From positions 143,545 to 207,544 of the forward strand of contig CANLQH010000003.1 in the NCBI GenBank assembly GCA_947493285.1: DNA of 64,000 bases, read 5' to 3'. Positions 34,713-44,170 of this stretch are shown piece after piece. The notes beneath the pieces are model-generated. The model was not told where the DNA came from and ran no database searches. It worked only from the letters and a program-made list of their open reading frames with translations. Numbering within the stretch: the stretch's first letter is position 1; the number at the start of each line of letters is the position of its first letter. The stretch comes from an uncultured Tenacibaculum sp. Lineage in GTDB: Bacteria; Bacteroidota; Bacteroidia; Flavobacteriales; Flavobacteriaceae. The translations under genes and the position numbers were made by a program.

Positions 34713-35988
34713 AGTTGCCATTTTTTGGTTCCGAAGAGATCTGCGATTATATGATAACAAAGGATTGTCTAAAGCCTTGAAATCTGGTTATAAGGTACTA
34801 CCCATATTTATCTTTGATGAGGAGATTATAGATGCGCTACCAAAAGATGATGCACGAGTAAACTTTATTTATAATTCTTTAAAGGAAATAGATGAAAAAT
34901 TGAAAGAATTTAGATCATCATTGCTTGTTTTAAACGGAAAACCTTATGAGGTGTGGCAAGAACTTATTGAAGCATATGAAATAGTTGAGGTATATAGTAA
35001 TCATGACTATGAGCCTTATGCCATTCAAAGAGATACACAAATACAATCTTTGTTAATGTCAAAAGGAATAGAATTTCATTCCTTTAAAGATCAGGTGATT
35101 TTTGAGAAAGATGAGGTGGTGAAAAATGACGGAACTCCTTATACTTTATACACGCCTTATAAAAACAAATGGTTGCAAACTTTTTCAAAAGAAAAAGACA
35201 CACAGGAATATGAGATTGATTTCCCCAACTTTTTAAAAGAGAAGGTAAATTTTCCTGCATTAAATTTTATTGGTTTTGAGGAAAATGTAATCAAAGTCAA
35301 ACCCTATAGTTTTTCTCAAATAAGCACTTATGATGTAACAAGAGACTTTCCTGCAAAAAATACGACTTCTTATATTTCGCCACACTTGCGCTTTGGAACC
35401 GTTAGTGTGCGAGAGATGGTAAAGAAAGCACTTGATTTAAATAAAGTTTTTTTGAGTGAATTGATTTGGAGAGAGTTTTTTATGCAGATTTTATATCATT
35501 TTCCTAAAGTGGTTAATGAGAATTTTAAATCGAAGTATGATGCTATTCCTTGGAGAAATAATATAGAAGAATTTGAAAAATGGTGTAAAGGAGAAACTGG
35601 TTACCCAATGGTAGATGCTGGTATGCGAGAATTGAATGCGACGGGGTATATGCATAACAGAGTTCGTATGATTACCGCAGGTTTTTTATGCAAACACTTA
35701 CTCATTGATTGGCGTTGGGGAGAAGCGTATTTTGCTGAAAAATTATTAGACTATGAATTAGCTTCTAATAACGGGAATTGGCAATGGTCTGCTGGCACAG
35801 GATGTGATGCAGCGCCCTATTTTAGAGTATTCAATCCGACAGAACAACTTAAAAAGTTTGACAAAGACTTACAGTATGTAAAAACATGGGTAAAAGACTT
35901 TGAAGAATTAAGCTATCCACAACCAATGGTAGATCATAAATTGGCAAGAGAAAGAGCTATTAATACCTATAAAGAAGTTTTAAAATAA
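34702..35988 (+). CDS. Class I deoxyribodipyrimidine photolyase/cryptochrome
   Basis: Repairs UV-induced pyrimidine dimers using light and FADH-. The 428-residue protein has an N-terminal antenna domain opening with AIFWFRRDLRLYDN and a C-terminal FAD domain: ELIWREFFMQILYHFP, YPMVDAGMRELNATGYMHNRVRM, WRWGEAYFAEKLLDYELASNNGNWQW and CDAAPYFRVFNP. This is the class I CPD pattern. It is the last gene of the operon and is followed by a long hairpin terminator. A CPD rather than 6-4 enzyme is likely but not certain from sequence. Confidence 0.93.
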   Translation: MKDKVAIFWFRRDLRLYDNKGLSKALKSGYKVLPIFIFDEEIIDALPKDDARVNFIYNSLKEIDEKLKEFRSSLLVLNGKPYEVWQELIEAYEIVEVYSNHDYEPYAIQRDTQIQSLLMSKGIEFHSFKDQVIFEKDEVVKNDGTPYTLYTPYKNKWLQTFSKEKDTQEYEIDFPNFLKEKVNFPALNFIGFEENVIKVKPYSFSQISTYDVTRDFPAKNTTSYISPHLRFGTVSVREMVKKALDLNKVFLSELIWREFFMQILYHFPKVVNENFKSKYDAIPWRNNIEEFEKWCKGETGYPMVDAGMRELNATGYMHNRVRMITAGFLCKHLLIDWRWGEAYFAEKLLDYELASNNGNWQWSAGTGCDAAPYFRVFNPTEQLKKFDKDLQYVKTWVKDFEELSYPQPMVDHKLARERAINTYKEVLK

Positions 35989-36020
35989 AAAGGCTCAGTT
36001 TAACTGAGCCTTTTTATTTT
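35982..36020. terminator. Bidirectional terminator between photolyase and alaS
   Basis: Perfect 19-bp inverted repeat (35982-36000 and 36002-36020) around a single base. The GC core GGCTCAG has A runs on the left and T runs on the right, so it can end both convergent transcripts. Its left edge overlaps the photolyase stop. Confidence 0.88.
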
Positions 36021-36033
36021 AAACATGTAGTAA

Positions 36034-38649
36034 TTACACTATATATTCTTTAGCTTTATCTAAAACCTTTGGTAAACCACCTGGGTTTTTACCACCTGCA
36101 GTTGCAAAGAAGTTTTGTCCGCCGCCGCCGCCGTGGATGTATTTTCCTAATTCGCGTACTACTTTACCAGCATCATATCCACGTTCATTAGCTAGTTCTT
36201 TAGAAATATAGCAAGTTAACATTGCTTTTTCTGGTGAAGCAGAAGTAGCCATTAAAATGAATAAATTTTTAATTTCTCCACCTAATTCAAACATTAAGTT
36301 TTTAATACTATTTTGATCTAAATCAACTTTTATTGCTAAAAACTGAACTCCGTTAATTTCTTGTAGCTGATTTTTAAGATCTCCCTTCATATTCTTAGCC
36401 TTATCTTTTAAAAGCTGCTCTATTTGCTTTTTTAAAGAAGCATTTTCATCTTGTAAGTTGCTTACAGATTTTGCAACATCTTTAGGGTTTTTTAATAACT
36501 GTTTTACTGATGTGTAATTTTTCTCAACATCTTCGAAGTAATCACCAACAGCTACGTTTGTGATCGCTTCTATACGACGAATACCAGCAGCAACAGCTCC
36601 TTCAGATTTTATTTTAAAATACCAAATGTCACCAGTTTGTTGTACGTGAGTTCCACCACATAATTCCATAGATTGTCCAAACTTAATTGCACGTACACTA
36701 TCTCCGTATTTTTCACCAAATAAAGCCATTGCTCCTTCATCAATAGCTTGTTGCATTGGTATGTTTCTTCTTTCAATTAAAGGAAGGTTTTCACGAATAC
36801 GAGCGTTTACAAATTCTTCAATTTCTTGTAGTTGATCTTTGTCTACTTTTGAGAAATGAGAAAAATCGAAACGTAAATAATCTGGACTTACTAATGATCC
36901 TTTTTGCTCTACATGTGTTCCTAAAATAGTTCTTAAAGCTTGGTGTAATAAGTGTGTTGCAGTATGATTACTTGCCGATAAATTTCTGAACTCACTATTT
37001 ACAACAGCTTTAAACGTTTCGTTTAAGTTTTTAGGAAGGTTTTTTGTGAAATGAATAATCACATTATTTTCTTTCTTAGTGTCAATTACATAAATTACAT
37101 CACCATTAGGAAATTCAATATATCCTTTATCACCAACTTGTCCACCACCTTCTGGGTAGAATGGTGTCATATTGAATACCAATTGGAATTGATCTCCATC
37201 TTTTTTTGTAGTTACTTTTCTGTAACGAGTTAATTTTACATTAACTTCTAAAGTGTCGTAACCAACAAACTCTTCTGTTTCATCTTCTATTAAAGTAACC
37301 CAATCACCAGTTTCGCTTGCTGATGCAGCACGAGAACGGTCTTTTTGAGCTTTCATTCCAGCATTAAATTCATCTTCATTAATTTCATAACCTTTTTCTC
37401 GAGCAATTAACTGTGTTAAATCTAAAGGAAAGCCATAAGTATCGTATAATTCGAAAGCCTTTTTTCCAGAGACAGTATTACCATCGGTAGTTTCGATTAC
37501 TCTATCTAATAATAATAATCCTTGATCTAAAGTTCTTAAAAAAGAAGCTTCTTCTTCTTTAATTACATTATGTACAAGAGTGTCTTGTTTTTTAATTTCA
37601 GGGAATGCATCTCCCATCTGATGTGCAAGCGTTTCAGCTAACTTATAAATAAATGGTTCTTTTTTGTTTAAGAACGTAAATCCGTAACGAATAGCACGAC
37701 GCAATATTCTACGAATTACATAACCAGCACCATTATTACTTGGTAATTGACCATCTGCAATTGCAAAAGCAACTGCACGAACGTGATCTGCAATTACACG
37801 AATCGCGATATCTACTTTTTCGTCTTTTCCATATTCAATTCCTGTAATGGTTTCAATCTCTCTAATTAATGGAGTAAAAACATCTGTATCGTAATTAGAT
37901 TGAACACCTTGTAAAACCATACATAAACGCTCAAATCCCATACCTGTATCGATATGTTTAGAAGGTAAGTCTTCTAAAGAACCATTCGCTTTACGGTTGA
38001 ATTGCATGAAAACTAAATTCCATACTTCTACAACTTGAGGATGATCTTCGTTTACTAAAGATTTTCCGTCAACTTTTGCTTTTTCTTCTGCAGAACGGAT
38101 ATCAACATGAATTTCTGAACATGGACCACAGGGACCTTGTTCTCCCATTTCCCAGAAGTTATCTTTTTTATTTCCCATTAAAATACGATCTTCAGAAATG
38201 TATTGTTTCCATAAGTCGTATGCTTCTTGGTCCATTTTTGTTCCGTCTTCTTCGTCTCCTTCAAAAACAGTAACGTATAAAATGTCTTTATCTATCTTGT
38301 AAACTTCGGTTAATAATTCCCAAGCCCAAGCAATAGCTTCTTTCTTAAAATAATCACCAAAGCTCCAGTTTCCTAACATTTCAAACATGGTATGGTGATA
38401 GGTGTCGTAGCCAACTTCTTCTAAGTCGTTGTGCTTACCAGAAACACGTAAACATTTTTGAGAGTCAGAAATACGATTGTTTTTTGGTGCGGCATTTCCT
38501 AAGAAAAATTCTTTAAACGGCGCCATACCAGAGTTAGTAAACATTAAAGTAGGGTCGTTCTTTAACACCATTGGTGCAGAAGGAACGATATCGTGTTGTT
38601 TTGATTTAAAAAAATCTAAAAACTTAGCTCTAATTTCTTGAGATTTCAT
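36034..38649 (-). CDS. alaS: Alanyl-tRNA synthetase
   Basis: Charges tRNA-Ala and edits Ser/Gly mischarging. The 871-residue protein has the usual length. The catalytic core opens with [21 protein letters not shown] and contains [12 protein letters not shown]. The editing domain has the zinc-binding HTATHLLHQ and CGGTHV motifs. The C-terminal C-Ala domain (about 730-871) ends in [19 protein letters not shown]. It is single-gene, convergent with the photolyase operon. Confidence 0.97.
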   Translation of the reverse strand: MKSQEIRAKFLDFFKSKQHDIVPSAPMVLKNDPTLMFTNSGMAPFKEFFLGNAAPKNNRISDSQKCLRVSGKHNDLEEVGYDTYHHTMFEMLGNWSFGDYFKKEAIAWAWELLTEVYKIDKDILYVTVFEGDEEDGTKMDQEAYDLWKQYISEDRILMGNKKDNFWEMGEQGPCGPCSEIHVDIRSAEEKAKVDGKSLVNEDHPQVVEVWNLVFMQFNRKANGSLEDLPSKHIDTGMGFERLCMVLQGVQSNYDTDVFTPLIREIETITGIEYGKDEKVDIAIRVIADHVRAVAFAIADGQLPSNNGAGYVIRRILRRAIRYGFTFLNKKEPFIYKLAETLAHQMGDAFPEIKKQDTLVHNVIKEEEASFLRTLDQGLLLLDRVIETTDGNTVSGKKAFELYDTYGFPLDLTQLIAREKGYEINEDEFNAGMKAQKDRSRAASASETGDWVTLIEDETEEFVGYDTLEVNVKLTRYRKVTTKKDGDQFQLVFNMTPFYPEGGGQVGDKGYIEFPNGDVIYVIDTKKENNVIIHFTKNLPKNLNETFKAVVNSEFRNLSASNHTATHLLHQALRTILGTHVEQKGSLVSPDYLRFDFSHFSKVDKDQLQEIEEFVNARIRENLPLIERRNIPMQQAIDEGAMALFGEKYGDSVRAIKFGQSMELCGGTHVQQTGDIWYFKIKSEGAVAAGIRRIEAITNVAVGDYFEDVEKNYTSVKQLLKNPKDVAKSVSNLQDENASLKKQIEQLLKDKAKNMKGDLKNQLQEINGVQFLAIKVDLDQNSIKNLMFELGGEIKNLFILMATSASPEKAMLTCYISKELANERGYDAGKVVRELGKYIHGGGGGQNFFATAGGKNPGGLPKVLDKAKEYIV

Positions 38650-38722
38650 ACCTCTAGTATCTTGATTTCTGTTAAAATATCATTAAAAAACTACTTGTAA
38701 AAAGAAGTTTTAAAACATTTTG

Positions 38723-38730
38723 TAAATTTG
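38723..38730 (+). promoter_or_regulatory. Possible -7 element TAAATTTG for the M23-lemA gene cluster
   Basis: TAAATTTG fits the consensus; the nearest TTG (38695-38697) is 25 bases away, slightly long. The predicted leader of about 65 bases carries two small hairpins, ACCTC/GAGGT (38748-38761) and GCTC/GAGC (38763-38777). Confidence 0.42.
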
Positions 38731-38800
38731 TGAGTTTCCAAACAATAACCTCTTTTGAGGTAGCTCGTTTAAAGAGCACAAAAATAGTATAATTAGTATT

Positions 38801-39769
38801 ATGGCGAAAGTAAAATATTATTACGACCCAGAGACGCTGTCTTACCGAAAAATAGAAGCTAAAAAAAGCGAAACTCTTAAAAAAAGTGTTTTATGGGTTT
38901 TAGGAGCAATGTTAATAGCTTTCTTTGGTTTTATTGGGTTTAGTCAGTTTTTAATGTCTCCAAAAGAGCGTACTCAAAAAAGAGAATTAGAAAACTTACA
39001 ATTACATTATGAGTTACTTTCTAAAAAAATGGAAGAGAGTTCTAATATTTTAACAGAACTACAAGAAAGAGATAATAATATTTATAGAACTTATTTTGAA
39101 GCTAGTCCGATACCAGAAGAGCAAAGAAAAGCAGGTTTTGGAGGAGTAAATAGATACAAGCATTTAGATGGTTTTGATAATAGTGAAATGGTGAAAAACG
39201 TGACCAAAGAGATTGATATATTGTCTAAACAAATGGTAGTGCAATCAAAATCGTTAGATGAAATTGTAAATCTTGCAAAAGAAAAAGAAAAAATGTTGTC
39301 GTCAATTCCTGCAATTCAACCAGTGAAAAATCAAGATTTAAAAAGAATGGCTTCTGGGTATGGAATGCGAATGCATCCTATTTTAAAATCATGGAAAATG
39401 CATTATGGAATGGATTTCACAGCTCCAACAGGTACACCAATTTTTGCTTCTGGTAATGGAACAATTAAAAAAGCACACCGTAGCTCTACTTTTGGTAAAG
39501 TAGTTTATATAGATCATGGATATGGTTATGAAACTATTTATGCGCATATGAGTAAAATAGTTGCTAAAAGAGGGCAGAAAGTGAAGCGTGGAGATTTAAT
39601 AGGTTATGTTGGTAACACAGGTCGTTCTGCGGCACCACATTTACATTATGAAGTACATAAAAATGGTAGGAAAGTAAATCCGATTTACTATTATTATGGA
39701 GATTTAACTCCAGAAGAATTTGTAGCTATGCAAAAAGCTTCACAACAAAAAGGGCAATCGTATGATTAA
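38801..39769 (+). CDS. M23-family (LytM) metallopeptidase
   Basis: 322 residues: a short cytosolic start (KYYYDPETLSYRKIE), one membrane anchor (about 28-50), a coiled-coil stretch (about 60-95) and a C-terminal LytM domain (about 190-300). The zinc/catalytic residues appear in MRMHPILKSWKMHYGMDFTAP, and HLHYEVHKNGRKVNP gives the HxH. It probably cleaves peptidoglycan cross-links or activates amidases during division. A MerR-type gene follows 18 bases later. Confidence 0.9.
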   Translation: MAKVKYYYDPETLSYRKIEAKKSETLKKSVLWVLGAMLIAFFGFIGFSQFLMSPKERTQKRELENLQLHYELLSKKMEESSNILTELQERDNNIYRTYFEASPIPEEQRKAGFGGVNRYKHLDGFDNSEMVKNVTKEIDILSKQMVVQSKSLDEIVNLAKEKEKMLSSIPAIQPVKNQDLKRMASGYGMRMHPILKSWKMHYGMDFTAPTGTPIFASGNGTIKKAHRSSTFGKVVYIDHGYGYETIYAHMSKIVAKRGQKVKRGDLIGYVGNTGRSAAPHLHYEVHKNGRKVNPIYYYYGDLTPEEFVAMQKASQQKGQSYD

Positions 39770-39787
39770 TTAATAGTGCTATGAAGA

Positions 39788-40117
39788 ATGTATATAGAAT
39801 TACCTGAAAAAAGATATTATAAAATTGGAGAAGTAGCTAAAGCATTTGGAGCTAATACTTCTCTAATTCGTTTTTGGGCGAATGAGTTCGATATTATAAA
39901 TCCCAAGAAAAATGCAAAAGGTAATCGTTTGTTTACCAAAGAAGATGTTGATAATTTTAGATTGATATATAACCTTGTAAAAGAAAGAGGGTTTACTTTA
40001 GAAGGAGCAAAGCAAAAGCTAAAGAAAAACCCAAACAAAGTTATTAGTAATCACGAAATTATTAGTAGATTAGAAAAAGTAAAATCTGAATTAAAAAAAA
40101 TCAAAAATCAATTATAA
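39788..40117 (+). CDS. Small MerR-family regulator
   Basis: 109 residues. The MerR helix-turn-helix occupies about 8-78 (YYKIGEVAKAFGANTSLIRFWANEF). A charged C-terminal helix (RLEKVKSELKKIKNQL) serves as the dimerisation coil. There is no effector-binding domain, so it probably senses nothing directly or works with a partner. It sits between the M23 peptidase and lemA, all on one strand. Confidence 0.85.
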   Translation: MYIELPEKRYYKIGEVAKAFGANTSLIRFWANEFDIINPKKNAKGNRLFTKEDVDNFRLIYNLVKERGFTLEGAKQKLKKNPNKVISNHEIISRLEKVKSELKKIKNQL

Positions 40118-40135
40118 AACAAAAAATCAAAAATT

Positions 40136-40735
40136 ATGAAAAAATTACTTCCTATAATTATTCTAGCAATTATTGGGTTTGCTTTATATTCATCGGCAAA
40201 AGGATTTTATAATACTACAATCAATTTAGAAGAGAACATAGAAGAAAAATGGTCTAATGTAGAGAGTGCTTACCAACGTAGAGCAGATTTAATTCCTAAT
40301 TTAATGAAAGTAGCTGAACGTTATGCTGAGCACGAACAAGAAACTTTTGTAAAAGTGATAGAAGCAAGATCTAAAGCTACAAGTATTCAAATAGATCCAA
40401 GTAATATCACACCACAACAGTTAGAGCAGTTTAAACAAGCTCAAAGCGGATTAACTTCTGCATTATCACGTTTATTAGCAGTTTTCGAACGTTATCCAGA
40501 GTTAAAAGCGAATGAGAATTATAAGGAAATGATGAACGAATTAGAGCGCACAGAAAACCGTATTAAAATTGAACGTGATCGTTTTAATAAAGAAGTTACA
40601 CCTTATAACAAACATATAAGAGCATTTCCAGGTAATATTTTAGCAGGGATTTTTGGTTTCGAAAAGAAAGATAGATTTGATGCTGCCGAAGGTGCTGATA
40701 AAGCTCCAGATGTTAACGATTATACAAAAAAATAA
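40136..40735 (+). CDS. lemA: LemA family protein
   Basis: 199 residues: an N-terminal membrane anchor (about 5-22) then the helical LemA domain with NLEENIEEKWSNVESAYQRRADLIPNL and KANENYKEMMNELERTENRI. LemA proteins face the periplasm by one model; their job is unclear. The gene is followed with one-base overlap by a TPM-domain gene and then a second TPM gene, the usual lemA-ygcG type grouping. Confidence 0.93.
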   Translation: MKKLLPIIILAIIGFALYSSAKGFYNTTINLEENIEEKWSNVESAYQRRADLIPNLMKVAERYAEHEQETFVKVIEARSKATSIQIDPSNITPQQLEQFKQAQSGLTSALSRLLAVFERYPELKANENYKEMMNELERTENRIKIERDRFNKEVTPYNKHIRAFPGNILAGIFGFEKKDRFDAAEGADKAPDVNDYTKK

Positions 40736-41172
40736 TGTCGACAGTAGAAGAGTTTTTAACTTCAAAAGAAGAATTAGAAATTGTTCAAGCAATACGACAA
40801 GCTGAACGAAATACTTCTGGTGAAATACGTGTACATATAGAAAAATCTTCAGAGATTTCTCATTATAATCGTACACTAGAAGTATTTCGTATGCTTAAAA
40901 TGTTTAACACTAAACAACAAAACGCTGTTTTAATATATGTAGCCGTACAAGATCATAAATTTGTTATTTATGGTGATAAAGGTATAGATGCTGTGGTTTC
41001 TACAAACTTTTGGCAAGCTACTAAAAACGTTATGCAGCAACAATTTAAATTAGGAAATTTTAAACAAGGAATTATTAACGGAGTTTTAAAAGCAGGAGAA
41101 GAATTAAAGACACATTTTCCTTGGCAGATTAATGATGAAGATGAATTGTCTAATGAAATTTCAAAAGGATAA
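40735..41172 (+). CDS. TPM-domain protein (soluble type)
   Basis: 145 residues with the TPM/DUF477 pattern: SGEIRVHIEKSSE, KQQNAVLIYVAVQDHKFVIYGDKGIDAVV and an EELKTHFPW end. There is no signal peptide. Related domains have been linked to membrane-protein or photosystem repair and acid phosphatase activity. It shares one base with the lemA stop and is followed by a membrane-bound TPM protein 5 bases later. Confidence 0.85.
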   Translation: MSTVEEFLTSKEELEIVQAIRQAERNTSGEIRVHIEKSSEISHYNRTLEVFRMLKMFNTKQQNAVLIYVAVQDHKFVIYGDKGIDAVVSTNFWQATKNVMQQQFKLGNFKQGIINGVLKAGEELKTHFPWQINDEDELSNEISKG

Positions 41173-41177
41173 TTTTA

Positions 41178-42011
41178 ATGAAGAAAATATTTAAAAACTT
41201 TACTAGAATATTTACTGTTACAATTTTATTCTTTGTCTGTAATATATATTCCCAAGACGGATTTAAAATTCCTGAAAAACCTGTTCTTAAGGAACAAACA
41301 AGCGTTTATGATTATGCAAATGTTTTTTCAGCAAATCAAAAACAACTTTTAGAAAATAAGTTAGTAAAGTATTCAGATACAACTTCTACTCAGGTTGTAA
41401 TTGTGACCGTTAAAACATTAAATGGCGATGATATTTCTTTAGTTGGGGCTAATTGGGCTCATACTTGGGAAATTGGTCAAGAAGATAAAGATAATGGAGT
41501 TTTTATTTTATTAGCTGTTAAAGATCGTAAGATTGATATTTCAACAGGTTATGGAGTAGAATATTTATTAACAGATTTAATGTCGGAAAGAATTATTAAC
41601 AGAGTAATGATTCCAGAATTTAAATCAGGTAATTATTTTGCAGGTTTAGATAAAGGAACAACTGTTATATTTGATGCTTTAGCTGGCGAATATAAAGGCA
41701 CTCGAAAAGAATCTTCAAAAGGTTTTGATCCTAGTTTTATTATTTTCATAATCATCATTATCATATTCTTTATTTTAATTTCTAGAGGCAATAGAGGTAA
41801 CCGTGGCGGAGGTAGGAGAAATTATAGAAGAACAGATTCAAGAGATATTTTAGAAACGATTATTTTAAGTAACGCTGGTCGAGGAGGTTTCGGTAGCGGT
41901 GGTTTTGGTGGTGGTTTCGGAGGGTCATCAGGAGGTTTTGGTAGTGGAGGCTTCGGAGGAGGTTTTGGTGGCGGAGGCTTTGGTGGCGGTGGTGCTTCTG
42001 GAGGTTGGTAA
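41178..42011 (+). CDS. TPM-domain membrane protein with glycine-rich tail (YgcG-like)
   Basis: 277 residues: signal peptide (about 1-25), TPM domain (about 40-175) with VYDYANVFSANQKQ, DNGVFILLAVKDRKIDISTGYGVEYLL and PEFKSGNYFAGL. One membrane helix follows (about 190-207), then a basic stretch and a tail made of GGFGG-type repeats ending SGGW. The tail is cytosolic by topology and low-complexity. It is the third member of the lemA cluster. Confidence 0.88.
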   Translation: MKKIFKNFTRIFTVTILFFVCNIYSQDGFKIPEKPVLKEQTSVYDYANVFSANQKQLLENKLVKYSDTTSTQVVIVTVKTLNGDDISLVGANWAHTWEIGQEDKDNGVFILLAVKDRKIDISTGYGVEYLLTDLMSERIINRVMIPEFKSGNYFAGLDKGTTVIFDALAGEYKGTRKESSKGFDPSFIIFIIIIIIFFILISRGNRGNRGGGRRNYRRTDSRDILETIILSNAGRGGFGSGGFGGGFGGSSGGFGSGGFGGGFGGGGFGGGGASGGW

Positions 42012-42018
42012 AACTATT

Positions 42019-42867
42019 ATGAAAAAACTATTTTTACTTTTTACTTTTTTATTAATAATTAGTTGTCAAAATTTTGGACAGCTAAAACTACTATCTAGTT
42101 TACCAGAAACTTTAAACGAAGTTTCAGGAGTAGAAAAAATAAACGATTCTGATTTATTATGGATGCTAAATGATAGCGGAAATGAGCCAATTATTTACGG
42201 AGTTGATACCAAAGGAAAAATTATACGTGAAATAATTGTTGAAGCAAAAAATAAAGATTGGGAAGATATAACTTCTGATAGTGAAGGGAACTTATATATT
42301 GGAGATTTTGGGAATAATAATAACAAACGAAAAGATTTAAAAATCCTTAAAATTAAGTATCAAGATTTATTAACCAAAGATAAAGTTGAGGTTGAGAAAA
42401 TACGTTTTTCTTATCCATCACAACAAAAGTTTCCGCCAAAAAAGAAAAACCGTTTTTTCGATGCAGAAAGTATGTTTTATAAAAACGGATTTATATATTT
42501 ATTTACAAAGAGTAGGGTAAAAGATAAATATGGTAAAACATCATTATATAAGATACCTGCAAGCAAAGGTAATTATGTCGCTGAATATATTTCTGAGTAT
42601 GAATTTTGTAATGATTTACATTGTTGGATAACTGCCGCAGCAATTTCTGAAAATGGTAAAAAAGTAGCATTGTTAAATCATCAATCAGTACTCGTTTTTA
42701 CTGATTTTAAAGATGATGATTTTTTTAGTGGAGTTGTAAAAGAATATTCATTTGATCATGTTTCTCAAAAAGAAGGGGTTACTTTTAAAAATAATAACAC
42801 ACTATTTATTACAGATGAGAAAGCACATTTAAAAGGAGGTAATTTATATGAGTTTTCTATAAAATAA
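42019..42867 (+). CDS. Predicted secreted lipoprotein, beta-propeller-like
   Basis: 282 residues from the ATG at 42019; this start gives a proper lipoprotein signal (LFTFLLIISC, Cys at about 14). The longer reading from 41899 only runs through the glycine-rich tail of the gene before it. The sequence LNDSGNEPIIYGVDTKGKI, DWEDITSDSEGNLYIGDFG and YLFTKSRVK suggests repeated beta-propeller blades like SdiA-regulated/phytase-like proteins. No catalytic residues were recognised, and the function is unknown. Confidence 0.75.
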   Translation: MKKLFLLFTFLLIISCQNFGQLKLLSSLPETLNEVSGVEKINDSDLLWMLNDSGNEPIIYGVDTKGKIIREIIVEAKNKDWEDITSDSEGNLYIGDFGNNNNKRKDLKILKIKYQDLLTKDKVEVEKIRFSYPSQQKFPPKKKNRFFDAESMFYKNGFIYLFTKSRVKDKYGKTSLYKIPASKGNYVAEYISEYEFCNDLHCWITAAAISENGKKVALLNHQSVLVFTDFKDDDFFSGVVKEYSFDHVSQKEGVTFKNNNTLFITDEKAHLKGGNLYEFSIK

Positions 42868-42869
42868 CT

Positions 42870-43163
42870 ATGGTAAAATATATTCAAACTCTAAGATTCT
42901 TTTTACAGTTTTATTACAAGTCATTTTTATATGGAATTGTGTTCTCCTTTCTAATTACTTTTTTAACAAACTTTTTTGTCGGATTAGTCTTTTTTATTAG
43001 TCTTGGATGGTTGCCATATTTTATATATTCAACTTATTTTAAGCAACAAGAATTTTATTATTATTTTAATAAATCCATAACCAAAGCACAATTGTTTTTA
43101 TTCGTATTTATATTAAATTTTATGATAGGTGTGGTTGCAAAAATGATTTATAATGTCTGGTAG
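42870..43163 (+). CDS. Small integral membrane protein next to an ABC ATPase
   Basis: 97 residues rich in Phe, Tyr and Leu, with about three hydrophobic segments (about 20-42, 42-52, 72-92). Its last 11 bases overlap the start of the ABC ATPase gene, so they are translated together. It is too small for a normal permease. It could be a membrane partner of that ATPase or of unrelated function. No family was recognised. Confidence 0.65.
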   Translation: MVKYIQTLRFFLQFYYKSFLYGIVFSFLITFLTNFFVGLVFFISLGWLPYFIYSTYFKQQEFYYYFNKSITKAQLFLFVFILNFMIGVVAKMIYNVW

Positions 43164-43800
43164 TTTCGAAGCTGATAGCATAGTTAAAAAGTATAAAGAC
43201 ACTCGAATTTTAAACGGAGTGTATTTAAAACTAAATCCATCTGAAATTGTAGCAATACTTGGAAGAAATGGTTCTGGAAAGTCTACATTACTTAAAGTTT
43301 TATTTGGAGTTGAGAAAGCAGATTTTAGCTTTTTTAAATTCAATAATAAAGTACTTAAGCAACCGTATAAATATAAAGATGTAATTTCTTATTTACCGCA
43401 AGATGGATATTTGCTAAAAAGCTTATCGGTAAAAAAAACAATAGCAATGTATCTTTCTAAAGAAGTTATTTTACCTGAGATAGTAAAGGAGTTTTACAAT
43501 AAGAGAGTTGAAGATTTATCTTATGGAAATAGACGATTTTTAGAAGTGTTTATTTTATTGAGTTTAGAGCATAAATTTGTATTACTCGACGAACCTTTCA
43601 GCGGAATGTCTCCAATATATATCAAACTAATCTCTGATTACATTTTAGAAAATAAAAAAGATAAAGGAATTGTAATTGTAGATCATAATTATGAAAACAC
43701 ATTACAACTTTCAGATAAAAAGTATATGTTGTTTAAAGGTGTTTTAAAAGAAATTAAAACCGAAGAAGATTTAATTTCTTACGGATATATTAGGCAATAA
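43153..43800 (+). CDS. ABC transporter ATP-binding protein
   Basis: 215 residues: Walker A GRNGSGKST at 37-45, Q-loop YLPQDGYL, a degenerate signature LSYGNRR in place of LSGGQ, Walker B FVLLDEPFSGMSP and H-loop IVDHNYE. No ordinary permease is adjacent, only the 97-residue membrane protein upstream. The closest class is the lipopolysaccharide/efflux ATPase type, but the degenerate signature makes the assignment loose. The stop overlaps the opposing DUF423 gene by 11 bases. Confidence 0.85.
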   Translation: MSGSFEADSIVKKYKDTRILNGVYLKLNPSEIVAILGRNGSGKSTLLKVLFGVEKADFSFFKFNNKVLKQPYKYKDVISYLPQDGYLLKSLSVKKTIAMYLSKEVILPEIVKEFYNKRVEDLSYGNRRFLEVFILLSLEHKFVLLDEPFSGMSPIYIKLISDYILENKKDKGIVIVDHNYENTLQLSDKKYMLFKGVLKEIKTEEDLISYGYIRQ

Positions 43801-44161
43801 ACTCAAATAACAACATTACCCATCCAATAATTAATAATAAACCTCCTAGAGGTGTAATAGGTCCTGTAAACTTCATCTTTTTACCTTTAGCATCCGATAA
43901 TACCAACCCGTAAATACTAAAGGAGAATAAAATAATTCCGATGATAAAACTCCAACCCATTAGTGGATTAGGAGACGTAAAGTGATTACCGATAAATAAT
44001 AATACAATAGCATGGTACATTTGGTATTTTACACCAGTTTCAAAACTTTTAAGTTGATCATCGGTTAAAATTTTTTTTAAAGCATGTGCACTAAAAGCAC
44101 CAAAAACTACTGCTATAATGCCGAATACTGCGGCAAAAACTAATACAATTTGTTGAGTCAT
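43790..44161 (-). CDS. DUF423 membrane protein
   Basis: 123 residues, four hydrophobic helices, with the family core GAFSAHALKKILTDDQLKSFETGVKYQMYHAIVLL. DUF423 proteins are inner-membrane proteins of unknown function (E. coli YgdD). The length is normal. It lies 9 bases after the stop of the large phosphoesterase gene and may be its last cotranscribed gene. Confidence 0.88.
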   Translation of the reverse strand: MTQQIVLVFAAVFGIIAVVFGAFSAHALKKILTDDQLKSFETGVKYQMYHAIVLLFIGNHFTSPNPLMGWSFIIGIILFSFSIYGLVLSDAKGKKMKFTGPITPLGGLLLIIGWVMLLFEFIA

Positions 44162-44170
44162 GTAAATAAA

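Noticed and set aside
41880..42008. Tandem DNA repeat in the glycine-rich tail (GGTTTCGG-like units)
   Set aside because: It is explained by the coding of GGFGG repeats; the units are imperfect and there is no sign of a mobile or CRISPR origin.
41899..42018. Longer start for the lipoprotein gene at 42019
   Set aside because: The extra 40 codons only translate the glycine-rich tail of the previous gene in another frame; the ATG at 42019 gives a clean lipobox signal.
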